Shown: positions 27,044-37,023, counted from the first letter of the stretch. The stretch is DNA of 64,000 nt from Hyphomicrobiales bacterium (GCA_900471485.1 UCEU01000030.1:1-64000); one strand, 5' to 3'. Made by a program: numbers and translations. The notes: generated from the sequence alone by a model not told the origin.

Positions 27044-29428
27044 ATGTACAAGGGCCTGGGCAGCATGACTGAAGCGGCACGAAGACCTTTTTTACTGACA
27101 TTGGCAGCAGCATTGGCTGCATTGGTTTTCTGGATCGACAGCATCGCGGAGTACGAGTCTTCCGTCGCGATCCTATACCTTGCGGCGCTGGTACTCGTTT
27201 CTACGGTCGGCGACAGCAAAGAGGTCAAGTGGGCGGCCCAGGGCTGCGCGGCACTGACGGTTTTGGCGTGGGTTATCGTCCATTGGCATGCCCCAACGAC
27301 AGCAAGCGTTCTACGTTGCCTGTTCGCTTGCATCGCCATAGCGGTTACGGCGGCGTTACTTGTCAGCAGGAAGCGGCTTGAGGCAACCCAGCGGGACCTC
27401 GAACGAAGTCGCGCCGAAGTCGACCTATTCGCGAATTCTGTCCCTTATGTCCTATGGCGGTCAAATCCGCGCGGCGAAATCGAATACCTGAACGCGAGTT
27501 GGACCGCCGTCACGGGATTGGACCGGCTGACGGTGCTGGAGGGCCAGCGTTACAACGACGTCGTTCATCCCGACGACATCCCGATACTCAACGAAACCGT
27601 GTCCGCCGCGGTCGCCAACAGGACCGTCACGAACCTCAAGGTGAGAATCCGCCAGGCAAATGGATTGTACCGTTGGATGCAGATCTACGACAATCCGGCC
27701 TACTCACCCCTCACGGACCAGGTTGAACGCTTTGGCGGGCTATCCGACGTCCACGACGAGGTCGTCGCGAAGCAGCAGCTTCAGGTCGTCCGAGACGAAC
27801 TCGAGACTAGCCAGACGGAACTGGTGAACTTCGCGGACTCTGTTCCGCAGATTTTGTGGCGTGCCGATGCCGGTGGAAAAATCGACTTCTTCAATCGTCG
27901 CTACACCGAGATCACGGGAAGGGATGTCCAGACCGCCATAGGCCGGCAGGATTACGCCGACGACATTCATCCGGATGACCGAGGAGGGTTTTTGGACGTC
28001 TGGAACGATGCGATATCCGGCCGCACCGAGGTGCGAGCGACGTACCGATTGCGTCATGCGAGTGGAGAATATCGCTGGATGTCTTTGGTCGGTCGCCCGG
28101 TTCAACTCGGCGAGAGCTCTGAGGATGTGAGGTATTATGGGGGTATTTCAGATATCCACGACGAGGTGTTGTCGCACCAAAAGGTGAAGGAGCTCAACGA
28201 GACGCTGGAACACCGCGTCGCAGAACGCACCTCTGAGCTTCTGCTTACGGAGCAGAGGTACGCAGGGCTTTTCGACGTCAGCAACATGACGTTCGCGGAG
28301 ATGGACTTCAGCGCCGCTGAGAAGATACTCGACGCGATCAAAGAAGGCGGCGTGACCGATCTGCCCGCATATATGGCTGCTCACCCTGATGAGCTGGCAC
28401 GCACGTTGGGTGCGATCCGGACCACGAGAGTAAACGAGGCGCTAGCTCGTCTCATGGGATACGAAAGCGTCGCGGACCTTGTCGCCAACCCGCCGGCGCA
28501 GAACGCCGAGGACGGTTCTGAAGTCCTGCTTCGTCAGCTGGACATGTACTTCAAGGGCATCCATCACATCGACGGACGCACCGTACTCGTAGGCAAGGGA
28601 GGCCGGAGAATCCCTGTCTACTTCACGGTGACAAGGCTCTCCGACGGACTGCATCTATCCAGCCATGTCGACCTGTCAGAACAGGAGCACATCGAGGAAA
28701 TGCGCCAGGCGGCACAGGCAGAGATGGCTCGAGCGAACCGCATAGCGACGGTCGGGGCGTTTTCGGCCTCGATCGCACACGAACTGAACCAGCCGATCAC
28801 CTCGATGGTGTTCGATGCCCGAACCGGCATTCGAATGATGAGCCGCGAAAGCCCCGACATCGAAGGAGTCGACCGGATCATGCAGCGAATGGAAAAGAAC
28901 GCGCAGCGGGTCGCGGGCATCGTCCAAAGGACCCGGGAAAACCTTGTGGGACGACGGCGCGCGGTGGGTGCCATCGACCTCCATCGGCTCGTTCTGGAAA
29001 CACGCGATCTCATAGACCATGACCTCAGAAGGGCGGACGTCGACTTGGAGGTCATCTGCGCGAAGCCGGTGCCGGAGATCATGGGTGATCCCGTCGAGCT
29101 TCAGCAGGTGTTCGTCAACTTAGCGAACAACGCGATCGACGCTATGCGCGGCCAGCGTGGAGCAAAGCGTATCGCGATCGAATTGATGACAAAAGAGAGC
29201 TCCGTCGAGGTGCGTGTAAGCGATACGGGACCTGGGATACCAGAGGAGTATATCCAGAAGCTTTTCGAACCGTTTTTCACGACCAAGGCAACAGGGATCG
29301 GGATGGGGCTCGAGATCTGCCGTGCCGCCGTTGCGGCGATGGGCGGGCAGCTGACTGTCGTCAATCGTCCTCAAGGAGGAGCGCTGTTCTCGTTCGACCT
29401 TCCTTTTGCCATCAAGCGGGACGCATAA
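27044..29428 (+). CDS. membrane-anchored PAS sensor histidine kinase
   Basis: 794-aa kinase. N-terminal hydrophobic helices (about residues 15-105) form a membrane anchor. Two PAS domains (about 125-245 and 260-385) each carry an HPDD loop and a YRWM strand, PAS_3-like. A third, uncharacterised module (about 405-550) begins LFDVSNMTFAEMD. HisKA has ASIAHELNQPI with His near 579. The ATPase shows NLANNAIDAM, DTGPGIP and GIGMGLEIC. The third module recurs in the kinase at 47302. No receiver follows directly. The FixJ-type regulators at 21.9-23.1 kb are plausible partners. Start at the first ATG is uncertain by a few codons. Confidence 0.92.
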   Translation: MYKGLGSMTEAARRPFLLTLAAALAALVFWIDSIAEYESSVAILYLAALVLVSTVGDSKEVKWAAQGCAALTVLAWVIVHWHAPTTASVLRCLFACIAIAVTAALLVSRKRLEATQRDLERSRAEVDLFANSVPYVLWRSNPRGEIEYLNASWTAVTGLDRLTVLEGQRYNDVVHPDDIPILNETVSAAVANRTVTNLKVRIRQANGLYRWMQIYDNPAYSPLTDQVERFGGLSDVHDEVVAKQQLQVVRDELETSQTELVNFADSVPQILWRADAGGKIDFFNRRYTEITGRDVQTAIGRQDYADDIHPDDRGGFLDVWNDAISGRTEVRATYRLRHASGEYRWMSLVGRPVQLGESSEDVRYYGGISDIHDEVLSHQKVKELNETLEHRVAERTSELLLTEQRYAGLFDVSNMTFAEMDFSAAEKILDAIKEGGVTDLPAYMAAHPDELARTLGAIRTTRVNEALARLMGYESVADLVANPPAQNAEDGSEVLLRQLDMYFKGIHHIDGRTVLVGKGGRRIPVYFTVTRLSDGLHLSSHVDLSEQEHIEEMRQAAQAEMARANRIATVGAFSASIAHELNQPITSMVFDARTGIRMMSRESPDIEGVDRIMQRMEKNAQRVAGIVQRTRENLVGRRRAVGAIDLHRLVLETRDLIDHDLRRADVDLEVICAKPVPEIMGDPVELQQVFVNLANNAIDAMRGQRGAKRIAIELMTKESSVEVRVSDTGPGIPEEYIQKLFEPFFTTKATGIGMGLEICRAAVAAMGGQLTVVNRPQGGALFSFDLPFAIKRDA

Positions 29429-29577
29429 GGCGTCGGCACCGCTAGTCGAACGGCAATCATGATGGGGCCGTTTTTTACAATACACCAGCCCGCACGCTGG
29501 CATTCTTTGTCTGATCAAAAAAGCATGTTGTCCTTAGTGGCAGTCGAATGCGTTGAGAGTGGCAGAGAGGATCAGTC

Positions 29578-31863
29578 ATGCAGGACGAACGCCCCCAGGG
29601 AATTGAGCGATACGATGACCCGGCGGGCGGTTGGGGTGCGCTGAAAGCAGTCGCCAAGACCCTCGCCCATCAGCAGGTGGTCGCTCAGGGGGCCGCGACA
29701 CTCCTCAAGGCAAATCAGCCGGACGGTTTCGATTGCCCCGGCTGCGCCTGGCCCGATCCGAAGCACACTTCCTCATTCGAATTCTGCGAGAACGGCGCGA
29801 AGGCCATCACCTGGGAATCAACTGCTCGCCGCGTTGGCCCGGACTTTTTCGAGAGCAACACCGTGGGCGAGCTCTGGACTTGGACCGACCACAAACTGGA
29901 AGATGCCGGAAGGTTGACAACGCCGCTTTTATACAATCGGAGCCGTGACCGCTACGAGGCAATAGGATGGGAAGAAGCGTTCGAAATCATCGCATCCGAA
30001 CTCAACAAGCTGCCCGATCCGAACATGGCCGAGTTCTACACCTCCGGCCGCGCCTCGAACGAAGCGGCATTCATGTATCAACTCTTCGTTCGCGCCTTCG
30101 GGACCAACAACTTCCCGGACTGTTCGAACATGTGCCACGAGGCTACGAGCGTCGGATTGCCGAAGTCGATCGGCGTTGGCAAGGGAACCGTAACTCTCGA
30201 GGATTTCGATCACTGCGACGCAATTTTCTCCTTTGGCCACAATCCGGGCACCAACCATCCGAGAATGATGACAACGCTGCATGAGGCTTCCCGCCGAGGC
30301 GTGCCCATCGTCGCCTTCAACCCACTTAAAGAACGAGCACTCGAGCGGTTTGCCGCGCCACAGAACCCTGTCGAGATGCTGACCTTGTCGTCGACGGAGA
30401 TAGCCTCCTCCTATAACCAGCTTCGGGTCGGCGGCGACATTGCCACCCTCAAGGGCCTGATGAAGATGGTCTTCGAGCGCGACGATGCGGACATTCGCGC
30501 TGGCGGCCCGGGCGTACTGGACCGCGGGTTCATCGCCGAGCATACGGTCGGGTTCGAAGAGCTCAGGAACGATGTCGAGGTTACCACGTGGGAGAGCATC
30601 CTGGAGGTCTCTGGGCTTTCGATGAAGGCGTTCGAGAGTGCAGCCGACGTCTACATCCACGCCAGCAGCGTCATCGTCTGTTACGGAATGGGGCTGACCC
30701 AGCACGAGAACGGTACGGCCAATGTCCAGCAGCTTGCGAATTTCATGATGCTCCGCGGCAACCTGGGTCGCAAGGGGGCAGGCATCTGCCCGGTTCGCGG
30801 GCACTCCAACGTTCAGGGCGACCGTACCGTCGGCATTACAGAAATTCCCAACGATGCCCTTTTGGACGGAATGGAAAAAGCTTTCGGCTTCCGACCGTCT
30901 GGGGAGAAGGGGCACAATGCGATCGAAACTATCGACGCGATCGCAGACGGTCGCTCCAAAGCGCTCATCTGCCTCGGCGGAAATCTCGCTGTCGCCATGG
31001 CCGATCCGGACGCGACGTTCGCGGCGATGCGCAAGCTCGATCTGGCCGTTCACATTGCCACGAAGCTGAACCGGTCGCATCTCCTCGTGGCGAAGACATC
31101 GCTCATCCTGCCGTGCCTCGGCAGGACCGATCTTGATACACAGGCGTCGGGACCACAGTCGGTGACCGTCGAGGACTCGATGTCCATGGTCCACGCGTCC
31201 AGGGGGTTTCTAAAACCGCCGAGTCCCCTGCTCCGCTCAGAGCCGGCCATCATCGCCGGGATCGCCAGCGCGACGCTCGGCGACCGTCACGGTATCGATT
31301 GGGCCGGGCTGATAGCTAACTACGACCGTATCCGCGAGAAAATCGAGATCGTTTTTCCGGACTTTCACGACTTCAACGAACGCGTGCGCGTTAAGGGCGG
31401 CTTCAGGCTCGACGTTCCGGCTTCGTATCGCGTCTGGAAAACAGATACCGGGAAAGCGAATTTTCTGCTCCCTCCGAGTCTCGATGGTGACCGCCTCGTC
31501 CAGAACCGGAAGGCGCTGATGCTGACGACGATACGCAGCCACGACCAGTACAATACCACCGTCTACGGCCTCGATGACCGATACCGCGGCGTTTTCGGTC
31601 GGCGCGATGTGGTGTTCATGAACAAAGCTGACCTCGCCGACCGCGGGCTTCAGGACGGCGACCTCATCGACCTGACCGCAACGCTCTCCAGCGAGACCCG
31701 GAAGGCCAGCAAGTTCACTGTGGTCGAATACAACATCCCGAAGGGATCGGTGGCAGGTTACTATCCGGAGCTGAACGTCGTCGTCACGCTCGAGCACTAC
31801 GACCGCCTTTCGGGCACGCCGTCATACAAGAGCGTCCCCGTCATCGTTTCCGCAGCCGCCTGA
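29578..31863 (+). CDS. FdhF/YdeP-family molybdopterin oxidoreductase
   Basis: 761-aa molybdenum bis-MGD enzyme of the YdeP/FdhF-like branch. The N-terminus has the short CPGCAWPDP motif (about residues 49-58) in place of a full four-cysteine iron-sulfur lobe. Cofactor-domain landmarks follow: DCSNMCHEATSVGL, GHNPGTNHPR, RGNLGRKGAG and PVRGHSNVQGDRT. The C-terminal beta-barrel domain ends the protein. No Tat signal, so cytoplasmic. Substrate is unknown for most members; formate or acid-stress roles have been proposed. AGAGGA precedes the ATG. The moaA gene at 38583 may supply its cofactor. Confidence 0.93.
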   Translation: MQDERPQGIERYDDPAGGWGALKAVAKTLAHQQVVAQGAATLLKANQPDGFDCPGCAWPDPKHTSSFEFCENGAKAITWESTARRVGPDFFESNTVGELWTWTDHKLEDAGRLTTPLLYNRSRDRYEAIGWEEAFEIIASELNKLPDPNMAEFYTSGRASNEAAFMYQLFVRAFGTNNFPDCSNMCHEATSVGLPKSIGVGKGTVTLEDFDHCDAIFSFGHNPGTNHPRMMTTLHEASRRGVPIVAFNPLKERALERFAAPQNPVEMLTLSSTEIASSYNQLRVGGDIATLKGLMKMVFERDDADIRAGGPGVLDRGFIAEHTVGFEELRNDVEVTTWESILEVSGLSMKAFESAADVYIHASSVIVCYGMGLTQHENGTANVQQLANFMMLRGNLGRKGAGICPVRGHSNVQGDRTVGITEIPNDALLDGMEKAFGFRPSGEKGHNAIETIDAIADGRSKALICLGGNLAVAMADPDATFAAMRKLDLAVHIATKLNRSHLLVAKTSLILPCLGRTDLDTQASGPQSVTVEDSMSMVHASRGFLKPPSPLLRSEPAIIAGIASATLGDRHGIDWAGLIANYDRIREKIEIVFPDFHDFNERVRVKGGFRLDVPASYRVWKTDTGKANFLLPPSLDGDRLVQNRKALMLTTIRSHDQYNTTVYGLDDRYRGVFGRRDVVFMNKADLADRGLQDGDLIDLTATLSSETRKASKFTVVEYNIPKGSVAGYYPELNVVVTLEHYDRLSGTPSYKSVPVIVSAAA

Positions 31864-31911
31864 GCCCCGGGGCCCATCTGCAGCGGCCGGACTGCCCTAT
31901 AGGATATAGTC

Positions 31912-32793
31912 ATGCGAGTTTTAGCAGACCTTGAAATCGGCGATATGCTCGCAATCGACGCGTACGTCTCGGACGCTCCTTCAGGGGCGATCCTGCTCCT
32001 GCACGGCGGATGGCCAGAGGGCGACAAAAGCGAGGCCGCTGCATTGGCGGCGCGCCTTTGCAGGTCCGGGTTCACCGTGTTCGCAACGGACTATAACATC
32101 GATGGAAGTGGTCCCGGCGGGAGGGCGCTGGAAGACGCGGTCGCCGCGCTCCGCTGGATCAAGGCTTCCGATTTTGAATTCAACCGGGCATGCTTGGCTG
32201 TGATGGGCATAAGTTTGGGCGGCACGATCGCGATCGAAGTCGGCATGAGGGAAAGGATACCCGTTGCGGCATGGTCCGCATTAATCGACCTCAAGGGCTT
32301 CATGGACAACACGGCCACTCTCGGTGACAGCGACCATCTACGGGACTATCGAGGTGTGAGCTTGGAGACGATCGTTGCGGCAGGCGAACAGATTCCATTC
32401 TTGCGGGGGGTTGTATTGGGATTCGTCGCCAACAACCTCAGTCTCCTCGCGTCGACCAGCCCTCTGGCCCGCGTCACTCACGAGGCGGCGCGGATGATGC
32501 TTTTCAACTCGACAAATGAGATCATTCCCGCGGTTGGGATGGCCCTGATGCAAGAAAAAATGACGCAGTTCGGCGTGCCATGCAGCACGAGTCTCCTAGA
32601 AGGATCGGAACACGGCTCCGAGTACCTGCTGTCTGCGCTGCCTGGTACGGTTGAGTTCTTTCGCGGGGTATTTTCCCCGGATGCCGCCGCGGCGCTCGAT
32701 GAGGCTCACGAGACCCTCGATCATCAGTTGAACGGTATCGCGCCGAACCGGTCGAGCGGAATGCATTACCCATCGACCGACGCACACGTCTGA
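31912..32793 (+). CDS. alpha/beta hydrolase, dienelactone-hydrolase-like
   Basis: 293-aa hydrolase. The strand-turn segment ILLLHGGWPEGDK, nucleophile Ser in VMGISLGGT (about residue 101) and a His in EGSEHGSEYL (about 232) fit the alpha/beta fold and are most like the dienelactone hydrolase/prolyl peptidase group. It lies 48 bases behind the molybdoenzyme gene on the same strand, so cotranscription is likely, but a functional link is not evident. The C-terminus beyond about 265 looks unstructured. Confidence 0.85.
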   Translation: MRVLADLEIGDMLAIDAYVSDAPSGAILLLHGGWPEGDKSEAAALAARLCRSGFTVFATDYNIDGSGPGGRALEDAVAALRWIKASDFEFNRACLAVMGISLGGTIAIEVGMRERIPVAAWSALIDLKGFMDNTATLGDSDHLRDYRGVSLETIVAAGEQIPFLRGVVLGFVANNLSLLASTSPLARVTHEAARMMLFNSTNEIIPAVGMALMQEKMTQFGVPCSTSLLEGSEHGSEYLLSALPGTVEFFRGVFSPDAAAALDEAHETLDHQLNGIAPNRSSGMHYPSTDAHV

Positions 32794-32896
32794 TGGCACG
32801 TCCGCGACAAGCGGTCGTTTTGGGCCGCTGGGGCGATTTAAGACAATCCCGTATTCGACTTGCCATGCATTCTCCATTGGCCACCTAACCGAGCCG

Positions 32897-34411
32897 ATGA
32901 AGAACGAGATGATCGAACACCTCCTCTGGAACCCAGTACTTCAGTTTTCCGTGCTGGCCTTGACGACGGTCGCGGTCCGGGTCGCCCTCGGCCGGAATCC
33001 CACCATCAGGTTCATCGTCAGCATCTGTTTCTTCGCTCTCTTGACCGCTACCCTGTTGTCTCACGACATAGCTCCCTATTCGCCCGACCTTGGCGACGAC
33101 ATGCTTTCGCGGAGGATTACGACCGGGCTTCTCAAGGCCGTTTGGTGGATCGGCGGAGCGGTGGTGCTCGTCAGCGCTGTCCGGCTGTTCCTCATTTTCG
33201 AGAACAAGCCGCAGGAAGGCCGACTTGCCCAGGACCTCGTTATCGGGATCATTTACCTTGGGGCGGGCCTGGCGTTGATAGCCAATGTCTTCAGCCTACC
33301 CATCGGCACGCTGATCGCGACATCCGGTGCGTTCGCAATCGTGTTGGGTCTGGCGCTGCAGAGCACTCTCAACGACGTCTTTTCCGGCATAGCACTCAAC
33401 CTCGGTCGGCCTTATGCAGTGGGCGACTGGATCGTGCTGGAAGGAGGCCTCCAAGGACGCGTTATAGAGACCAACTGGAGGTCGACACACCTAATTAACG
33501 GCACTGATGACCTCGTCGTCCTTCCAAACAGCACCTTGGCAAAAGCACGCCTCGTCAATTTAACTCGCCCGGAAGAAACACATGGTGTCTCGATAACGGT
33601 GCGGTTCCTTCCTACCCGGACGCCCGCCGCGATCGAGGAGACGATGCGTACCGTTCTTCTGAGCAGCTTTTCCATCCTCAAGAAGCCAACACCAACCGCG
33701 CTGGTCGTAGGTATCGACAGTCAGGCAGTCGAAATCGAGCTGGCCTTCCGAGTTCCCGGATTCGCCACCGCCGGCACGGCAAAGAGCGAGATTTATGATT
33801 TGATATATCGCCACGCAAGGGCCAACGGCCTGAGACTCGCCGGGCCGCGTGAAGCCTTTGTCCTCCAATCCGAGACATCCGCGGACGCCCAATCCTCAAA
33901 GCATCCGGGAACTCCATGGCGCTTGCTCGAGTCGATCCCGCTTTTTGCCACCCTGACTGACGACGAGAAGGAAACCGTTGCTTCAAGCATGACGCGTCGA
34001 ACCTACCAAAAGGGATCGGTTATCGCCTCCAAGGGAAGCAAACTGACGTCCTTGATGATCATGCGGACAGGCGTCGCGGCACTACAGCGGTTGGACGGCG
34101 GCAATCCGGTAGAGCTGGCGCGACTTTCGCCGGGCGACCTTTTCGGTGAACGAGGGGTGCTGGTCGATGCCGCGGAGTCGGGAGATACGATCGCGCTCAC
34201 CTTCGTTGTAATCTACGAGATAGCCAAGGACGACCTGGCTGCCATCATGCGCGACCGTCCGGCTCTCGCGGAGGAGCTCGGAGTTCTACTGTCGAGGCGG
34301 ATGGAGGACGAGGAGCATCTTTCGAACGCGAGCGCTCTCTCGCATGGCACGCATCCCGAAACTCTTGCAACGCGTATCAGGAGGCTGTTCGAGATACCTG
34401 CTGGAACCTGA
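32897..34411 (+). CDS. MscS-type channel with C-terminal cyclic-nucleotide-binding domain
   Basis: 504-aa membrane protein. Hydrophobic helices occupy about residues 12-160. The MscS pore and beta domain follow, with GAFAIVLGLALQSTLNDVFSG (pore helix), the PYAVGDWI strand and VLPNS. A cNMP-binding domain (about 335-460) carries GDLFGERGVL in its phosphate-binding cassette region. Fusions of this type are known and gate by ligand rather than tension alone. In the cassette the usual Arg-Thr/Ser-Ala after GERG is replaced, so nucleotide binding is unproven. A 10-bp hairpin follows the stop. Confidence 0.9.
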   Translation: MKNEMIEHLLWNPVLQFSVLALTTVAVRVALGRNPTIRFIVSICFFALLTATLLSHDIAPYSPDLGDDMLSRRITTGLLKAVWWIGGAVVLVSAVRLFLIFENKPQEGRLAQDLVIGIIYLGAGLALIANVFSLPIGTLIATSGAFAIVLGLALQSTLNDVFSGIALNLGRPYAVGDWIVLEGGLQGRVIETNWRSTHLINGTDDLVVLPNSTLAKARLVNLTRPEETHGVSITVRFLPTRTPAAIEETMRTVLLSSFSILKKPTPTALVVGIDSQAVEIELAFRVPGFATAGTAKSEIYDLIYRHARANGLRLAGPREAFVLQSETSADAQSSKHPGTPWRLLESIPLFATLTDDEKETVASSMTRRTYQKGSVIASKGSKLTSLMIMRTGVAALQRLDGGNPVELARLSPGDLFGERGVLVDAAESGDTIALTFVVIYEIAKDDLAAIMRDRPALAEELGVLLSRRMEDEEHLSNASALSHGTHPETLATRIRRLFEIPAGT

Positions 34412-34421
34412 AATGTTGTGG

Positions 34422-34445
34422 CGGCTGCCGGCTCTCCGGCAGCCG
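34422..34445. terminator. hairpin between convergent genes, probable bidirectional terminator
   Basis: Perfect 10-bp stem CGGCTGCCGG/CCGGCAGCCG with a CTCT loop, lying between the stops of the MscS-type gene and the flavin reductase gene. No long T-tract on either side, so termination strength is uncertain. Confidence 0.6.
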
Positions 34446-34454
34446 TTCATGCGA

Positions 34455-35828
34455 TTACTTCACGTTCGCAAACAGCATGTTCAGGCCTTCTGAGATCGTC
34501 GGATGGGCGAAGATTCCGTCTCTCAGTACGGTGAATGGCAGATCGCCAAGCATCGCCATCTGGACAACACTCATAACCTCGCCTGCGTTCACGCCCAGCA
34601 TTCCGAACCCGAGGATATGGTCGCTATCCTTTGCCACCAGAGCCTTCATGAAGCCCTTTCTCTGCGAAAGGGTTCGCGCCCGCGGAATGACGTCCATCGG
34701 CAGTCGGGCTACCCGATATTCAACGTTCCTTGAAAGCGCTTCGCTTTCGTTTAGGCCTACCCGAGCGAATTCAGGGTCGATGAACACGCAGTACGGAATG
34801 ACTCGCCCGTTCGTGGTCCTGTCGCCCCCCTTGAGCTGCCCGGATACCACGCGATAGTCGTCGAGGGAGGCATGCGTGAACATCGGCGTGCCCGCGACCT
34901 CACCCATCGCCCAGACGCCTTGCGCCGAGGTCCTGAGAAGATTGTCTACCTTCACGAATCCCCGCCCATCAAGTTCCACTCCCGCCAGTTCGAGGCCGAT
35001 CCCGTCGGTCCGAGGACGACGGCCGGCGGCGACCAGTAGGTGGGAACCTTCGAAGACGCGGCCGTCCGCCGTTGTTACGCTCACCGCCTGTCCGGATTTC
35101 CCAGCCACGGTTGTTCCGGTACAGCTGAAAGCCACGTTAACGCCTTCGTCCTGCAGAACGCCCAGCAAGGCGGCGCTGACATCTTCGTCCTCTCGTGGAG
35201 CGAGGCGAACCCCCTTTTCCAGGATGGTCACTTCCGCACCGAGGCGACGGAAGGCTTGGCCGAGTTCCATGCCGATGTAGCCGCCGCCAAGAACAAGTAG
35301 GTGTGTGGGCATGTCACCTAGTTGGAGGGCTTCGACGTGGGTGATTGGGTCAGCGGCCGCCAGTCCGGGGACATCAGGTACGGCGGCGGTGGTGCCGAGA
35401 TTTATGAACACCTTCTCGCCCGTCAACGTCCTGACGCCGTTCCCGGTTTCCACGGCTATCGTCTTGGGCGAGACAAATCGCCCCCAGCCGATCACGAGCT
35501 CGAATCCACTGGCGTCGAACCCGGTCTGGTTGAAGGCAACCATTTCCGCTACCACGCTGGCCGTCCGGTTGCGGACGAGGTCGAGGCTGGTCCGAATGTT
35601 GTCGGCATACGTACCGAACTCGGAGGCCCTACGGGCGGCGTGCGCAACCTCCGCGCTCCGTATCAGCGTCTTGCTGGGGATGCAGGCGATATTGATGCAG
35701 GAGCCGCCGATCAGGCCAGCCTCGATCACCGCGACGCGCTTGCCTGCTTTCGCTTGCTCTATCGCGAGCGTCTTTCCCGCCTTACCGCCTCCGAAAACGA
35801 GGATGTCGAAGGTTTCCACTTGAGCCAT
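34455..35828 (-). CDS. FAD-dependent pyridine nucleotide-disulfide oxidoreductase (mercuric reductase/Lpd-like)
   Basis: 457-aa class I flavoprotein disulfide reductase. FAD loop FGGGKAGKTLAIEQAKAG at the N-terminus (GGGKAG where GGGPAG is usual), redox pair in GGSCINIACIPSKT (Cys-x4-Cys), NAD(P) loop VLGGGYIGMELGQAF and a C-terminal AHPTISEG with the catalytic His/Glu. It lacks the N-terminal HMA domain and C-terminal CC pair of mercuric reductase, and it stands apart from any 2-oxoacid dehydrogenase genes. It is more likely a detoxification or quinone-type reductase of this superfamily. Confidence 0.92.
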   Translation of the reverse strand: MAQVETFDILVFGGGKAGKTLAIEQAKAGKRVAVIEAGLIGGSCINIACIPSKTLIRSAEVAHAARRASEFGTYADNIRTSLDLVRNRTASVVAEMVAFNQTGFDASGFELVIGWGRFVSPKTIAVETGNGVRTLTGEKVFINLGTTAAVPDVPGLAAADPITHVEALQLGDMPTHLLVLGGGYIGMELGQAFRRLGAEVTILEKGVRLAPREDEDVSAALLGVLQDEGVNVAFSCTGTTVAGKSGQAVSVTTADGRVFEGSHLLVAAGRRPRTDGIGLELAGVELDGRGFVKVDNLLRTSAQGVWAMGEVAGTPMFTHASLDDYRVVSGQLKGGDRTTNGRVIPYCVFIDPEFARVGLNESEALSRNVEYRVARLPMDVIPRARTLSQRKGFMKALVAKDSDHILGFGMLGVNAGEVMSVVQMAMLGDLPFTVLRDGIFAHPTISEGLNMLFANVK

Positions 35829-35945
35829 TGTTGTTTCTCCTTGGGGATTGATTTCCCTTCGAAGAAGAGCAGCTGTCGATGGCTGGCGATTGTAAAATCG
35901 AGCCTCTCGCCCAATTTGGCCTGTGGTTTTCGGCTATTGGCTTTT

Positions 35946-35976
35946 TTGGCTATTCCACACGCAAATCCGAATAGCC
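35946..35976. repeat. solitary 31-bp copy of the mobile-element end
   Basis: Identical over 31 bases to 46040-46070, the right end of the TnpB-like element. Its outer 8 bases on each side are perfectly self-complementary (GGCTATTC with GAATAGCC, 13-base loop). The flanking octamers GCTTTTTT and GCTTCTTC agree at 6 of 8 positions, which could be a decayed target duplication. It sits in the gap between a flavoprotein gene and a kinase gene. Confidence 0.8.
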
Positions 35977-35991
35977 GCTTCTTCCAGACGG

Positions 35992-37023
35992 CTAATCCAT
36001 GGGAAACAGGACGGAGAACCGAAGTCCTGACCGCGTCACACTGTGTTCCATCTTCCCGCGAAGGTGGCTGCTCACAATTTTTCGCAGCAGTTTAGAACCT
36101 TGATTGGGAGATGCCGTGCCATCGGCTTGAGGTCCGTCGATCTCTGCCCACCAGAGCCCGAGTTCGCCATTACAGCAGGTCCACCGGATCAGTATCTTGC
36201 CAGAGCCAACGGAGAGCGAGCCATGTTTGAGCGCGTTGGTCGCAAGTTCATTTGCAAGAAGACCCAACGCCAGTGCAATGGGTGAGCTAACCTCGATCTC
36301 GGGGCCCTCCGCCAGAATCCGCGGCACTTCCACGTCGTGATACGGAAACAGCACGCCCGCGAGGAGTTCTCGGAGAGGAATTCCAGGTCTTTCCTGGCTA
36401 CCTTTGTCCAAGAAGTTATGCACTTCCGCCAATGTCCTGAGCCGTTGCGCGAATTCCTTCGAATGCTCCTCTGGCAGGGAGAGGTTCGCGAGCCCGATCG
36501 CCGAAGCGTAGACGTTTTTGAGCCGATGCCGCACCTCGTCGCGCTCCAGCATGACATCCGCGCTCGCTTCCATTAGTTCGCCAAGATCGACGCATCTGGA
36601 GATCGCCGCCGACGCCGCCCGCGCGAGTGTCTGCGCCGCAGCGATCTCCACGATCGCATCCGGCACCGTTTCCTCGGAAAGAAATGCGGAAATGTCTTCG
36701 ATCGGCGGCCGAAGCGTTGTCGAAGGTACATGGACGCCTTCGACGGAGCGCGAGAGGGTGCATCCAGACGTTCGTGCCCCATCCCCTGTCGCGCTCACAA
36801 TCAGAGACGAGCCCGGATCGGTCAAAAACAACTGAGCTCGCCTCGGGCTCGACGACGCTGTCACGTCAGAGATCAGCGCAGCTTTTGCCTGGATAATCTC
36901 GATAGCGTCGGCCGACAGGATCCGCCTCGCTGCATTACGTGCGATCTCGGCAATCTGATTGCTGTCGTTCGAAGCGGCGATTTCTGCGAGCGCTTCTACG
37001 AGTATGGGATAAGGCTGAGACAT
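35992..37023 (-). CDS. HWE/HisKA_2-family sensor histidine kinase
   Basis: 343-aa soluble kinase. The N-terminal about 140 residues resemble a GAF-type sensor. The dimerisation/phospho-acceptor helix has DEVRHRLKNVYASAIGLANL (His about residue 166), typical of HWE/HisKA_2 kinases. The ATPase shows LGLLANELATNALKHGSL. The C-terminal G-box is short. Start at 37023 is chosen because residues before it in the longer frame look non-native; the ribosome site is weak. Divergent from the condensation-domain gene. Such kinases often feed general stress or light responses in alphaproteobacteria. Confidence 0.88.
   Translation of the reverse strand: MSQPYPILVEALAEIAASNDSNQIAEIARNAARRILSADAIEIIQAKAALISDVTASSSPRRAQLFLTDPGSSLIVSATGDGARTSGCTLSRSVEGVHVPSTTLRPPIEDISAFLSEETVPDAIVEIAAAQTLARAASAAISRCVDLGELMEASADVMLERDEVRHRLKNVYASAIGLANLSLPEEHSKEFAQRLRTLAEVHNFLDKGSQERPGIPLRELLAGVLFPYHDVEVPRILAEGPEIEVSSPIALALGLLANELATNALKHGSLSVGSGKILIRWTCCNGELGLWWAEIDGPQADGTASPNQGSKLLRKIVSSHLRGKMEHSVTRSGLRFSVLFPMD

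Noticed and set aside
34455..35828. Mercuric reductase (merA) and a mercury operon
   Set aside because: No N-terminal HMA domain, no C-terminal cysteine pair and no other mer genes nearby.
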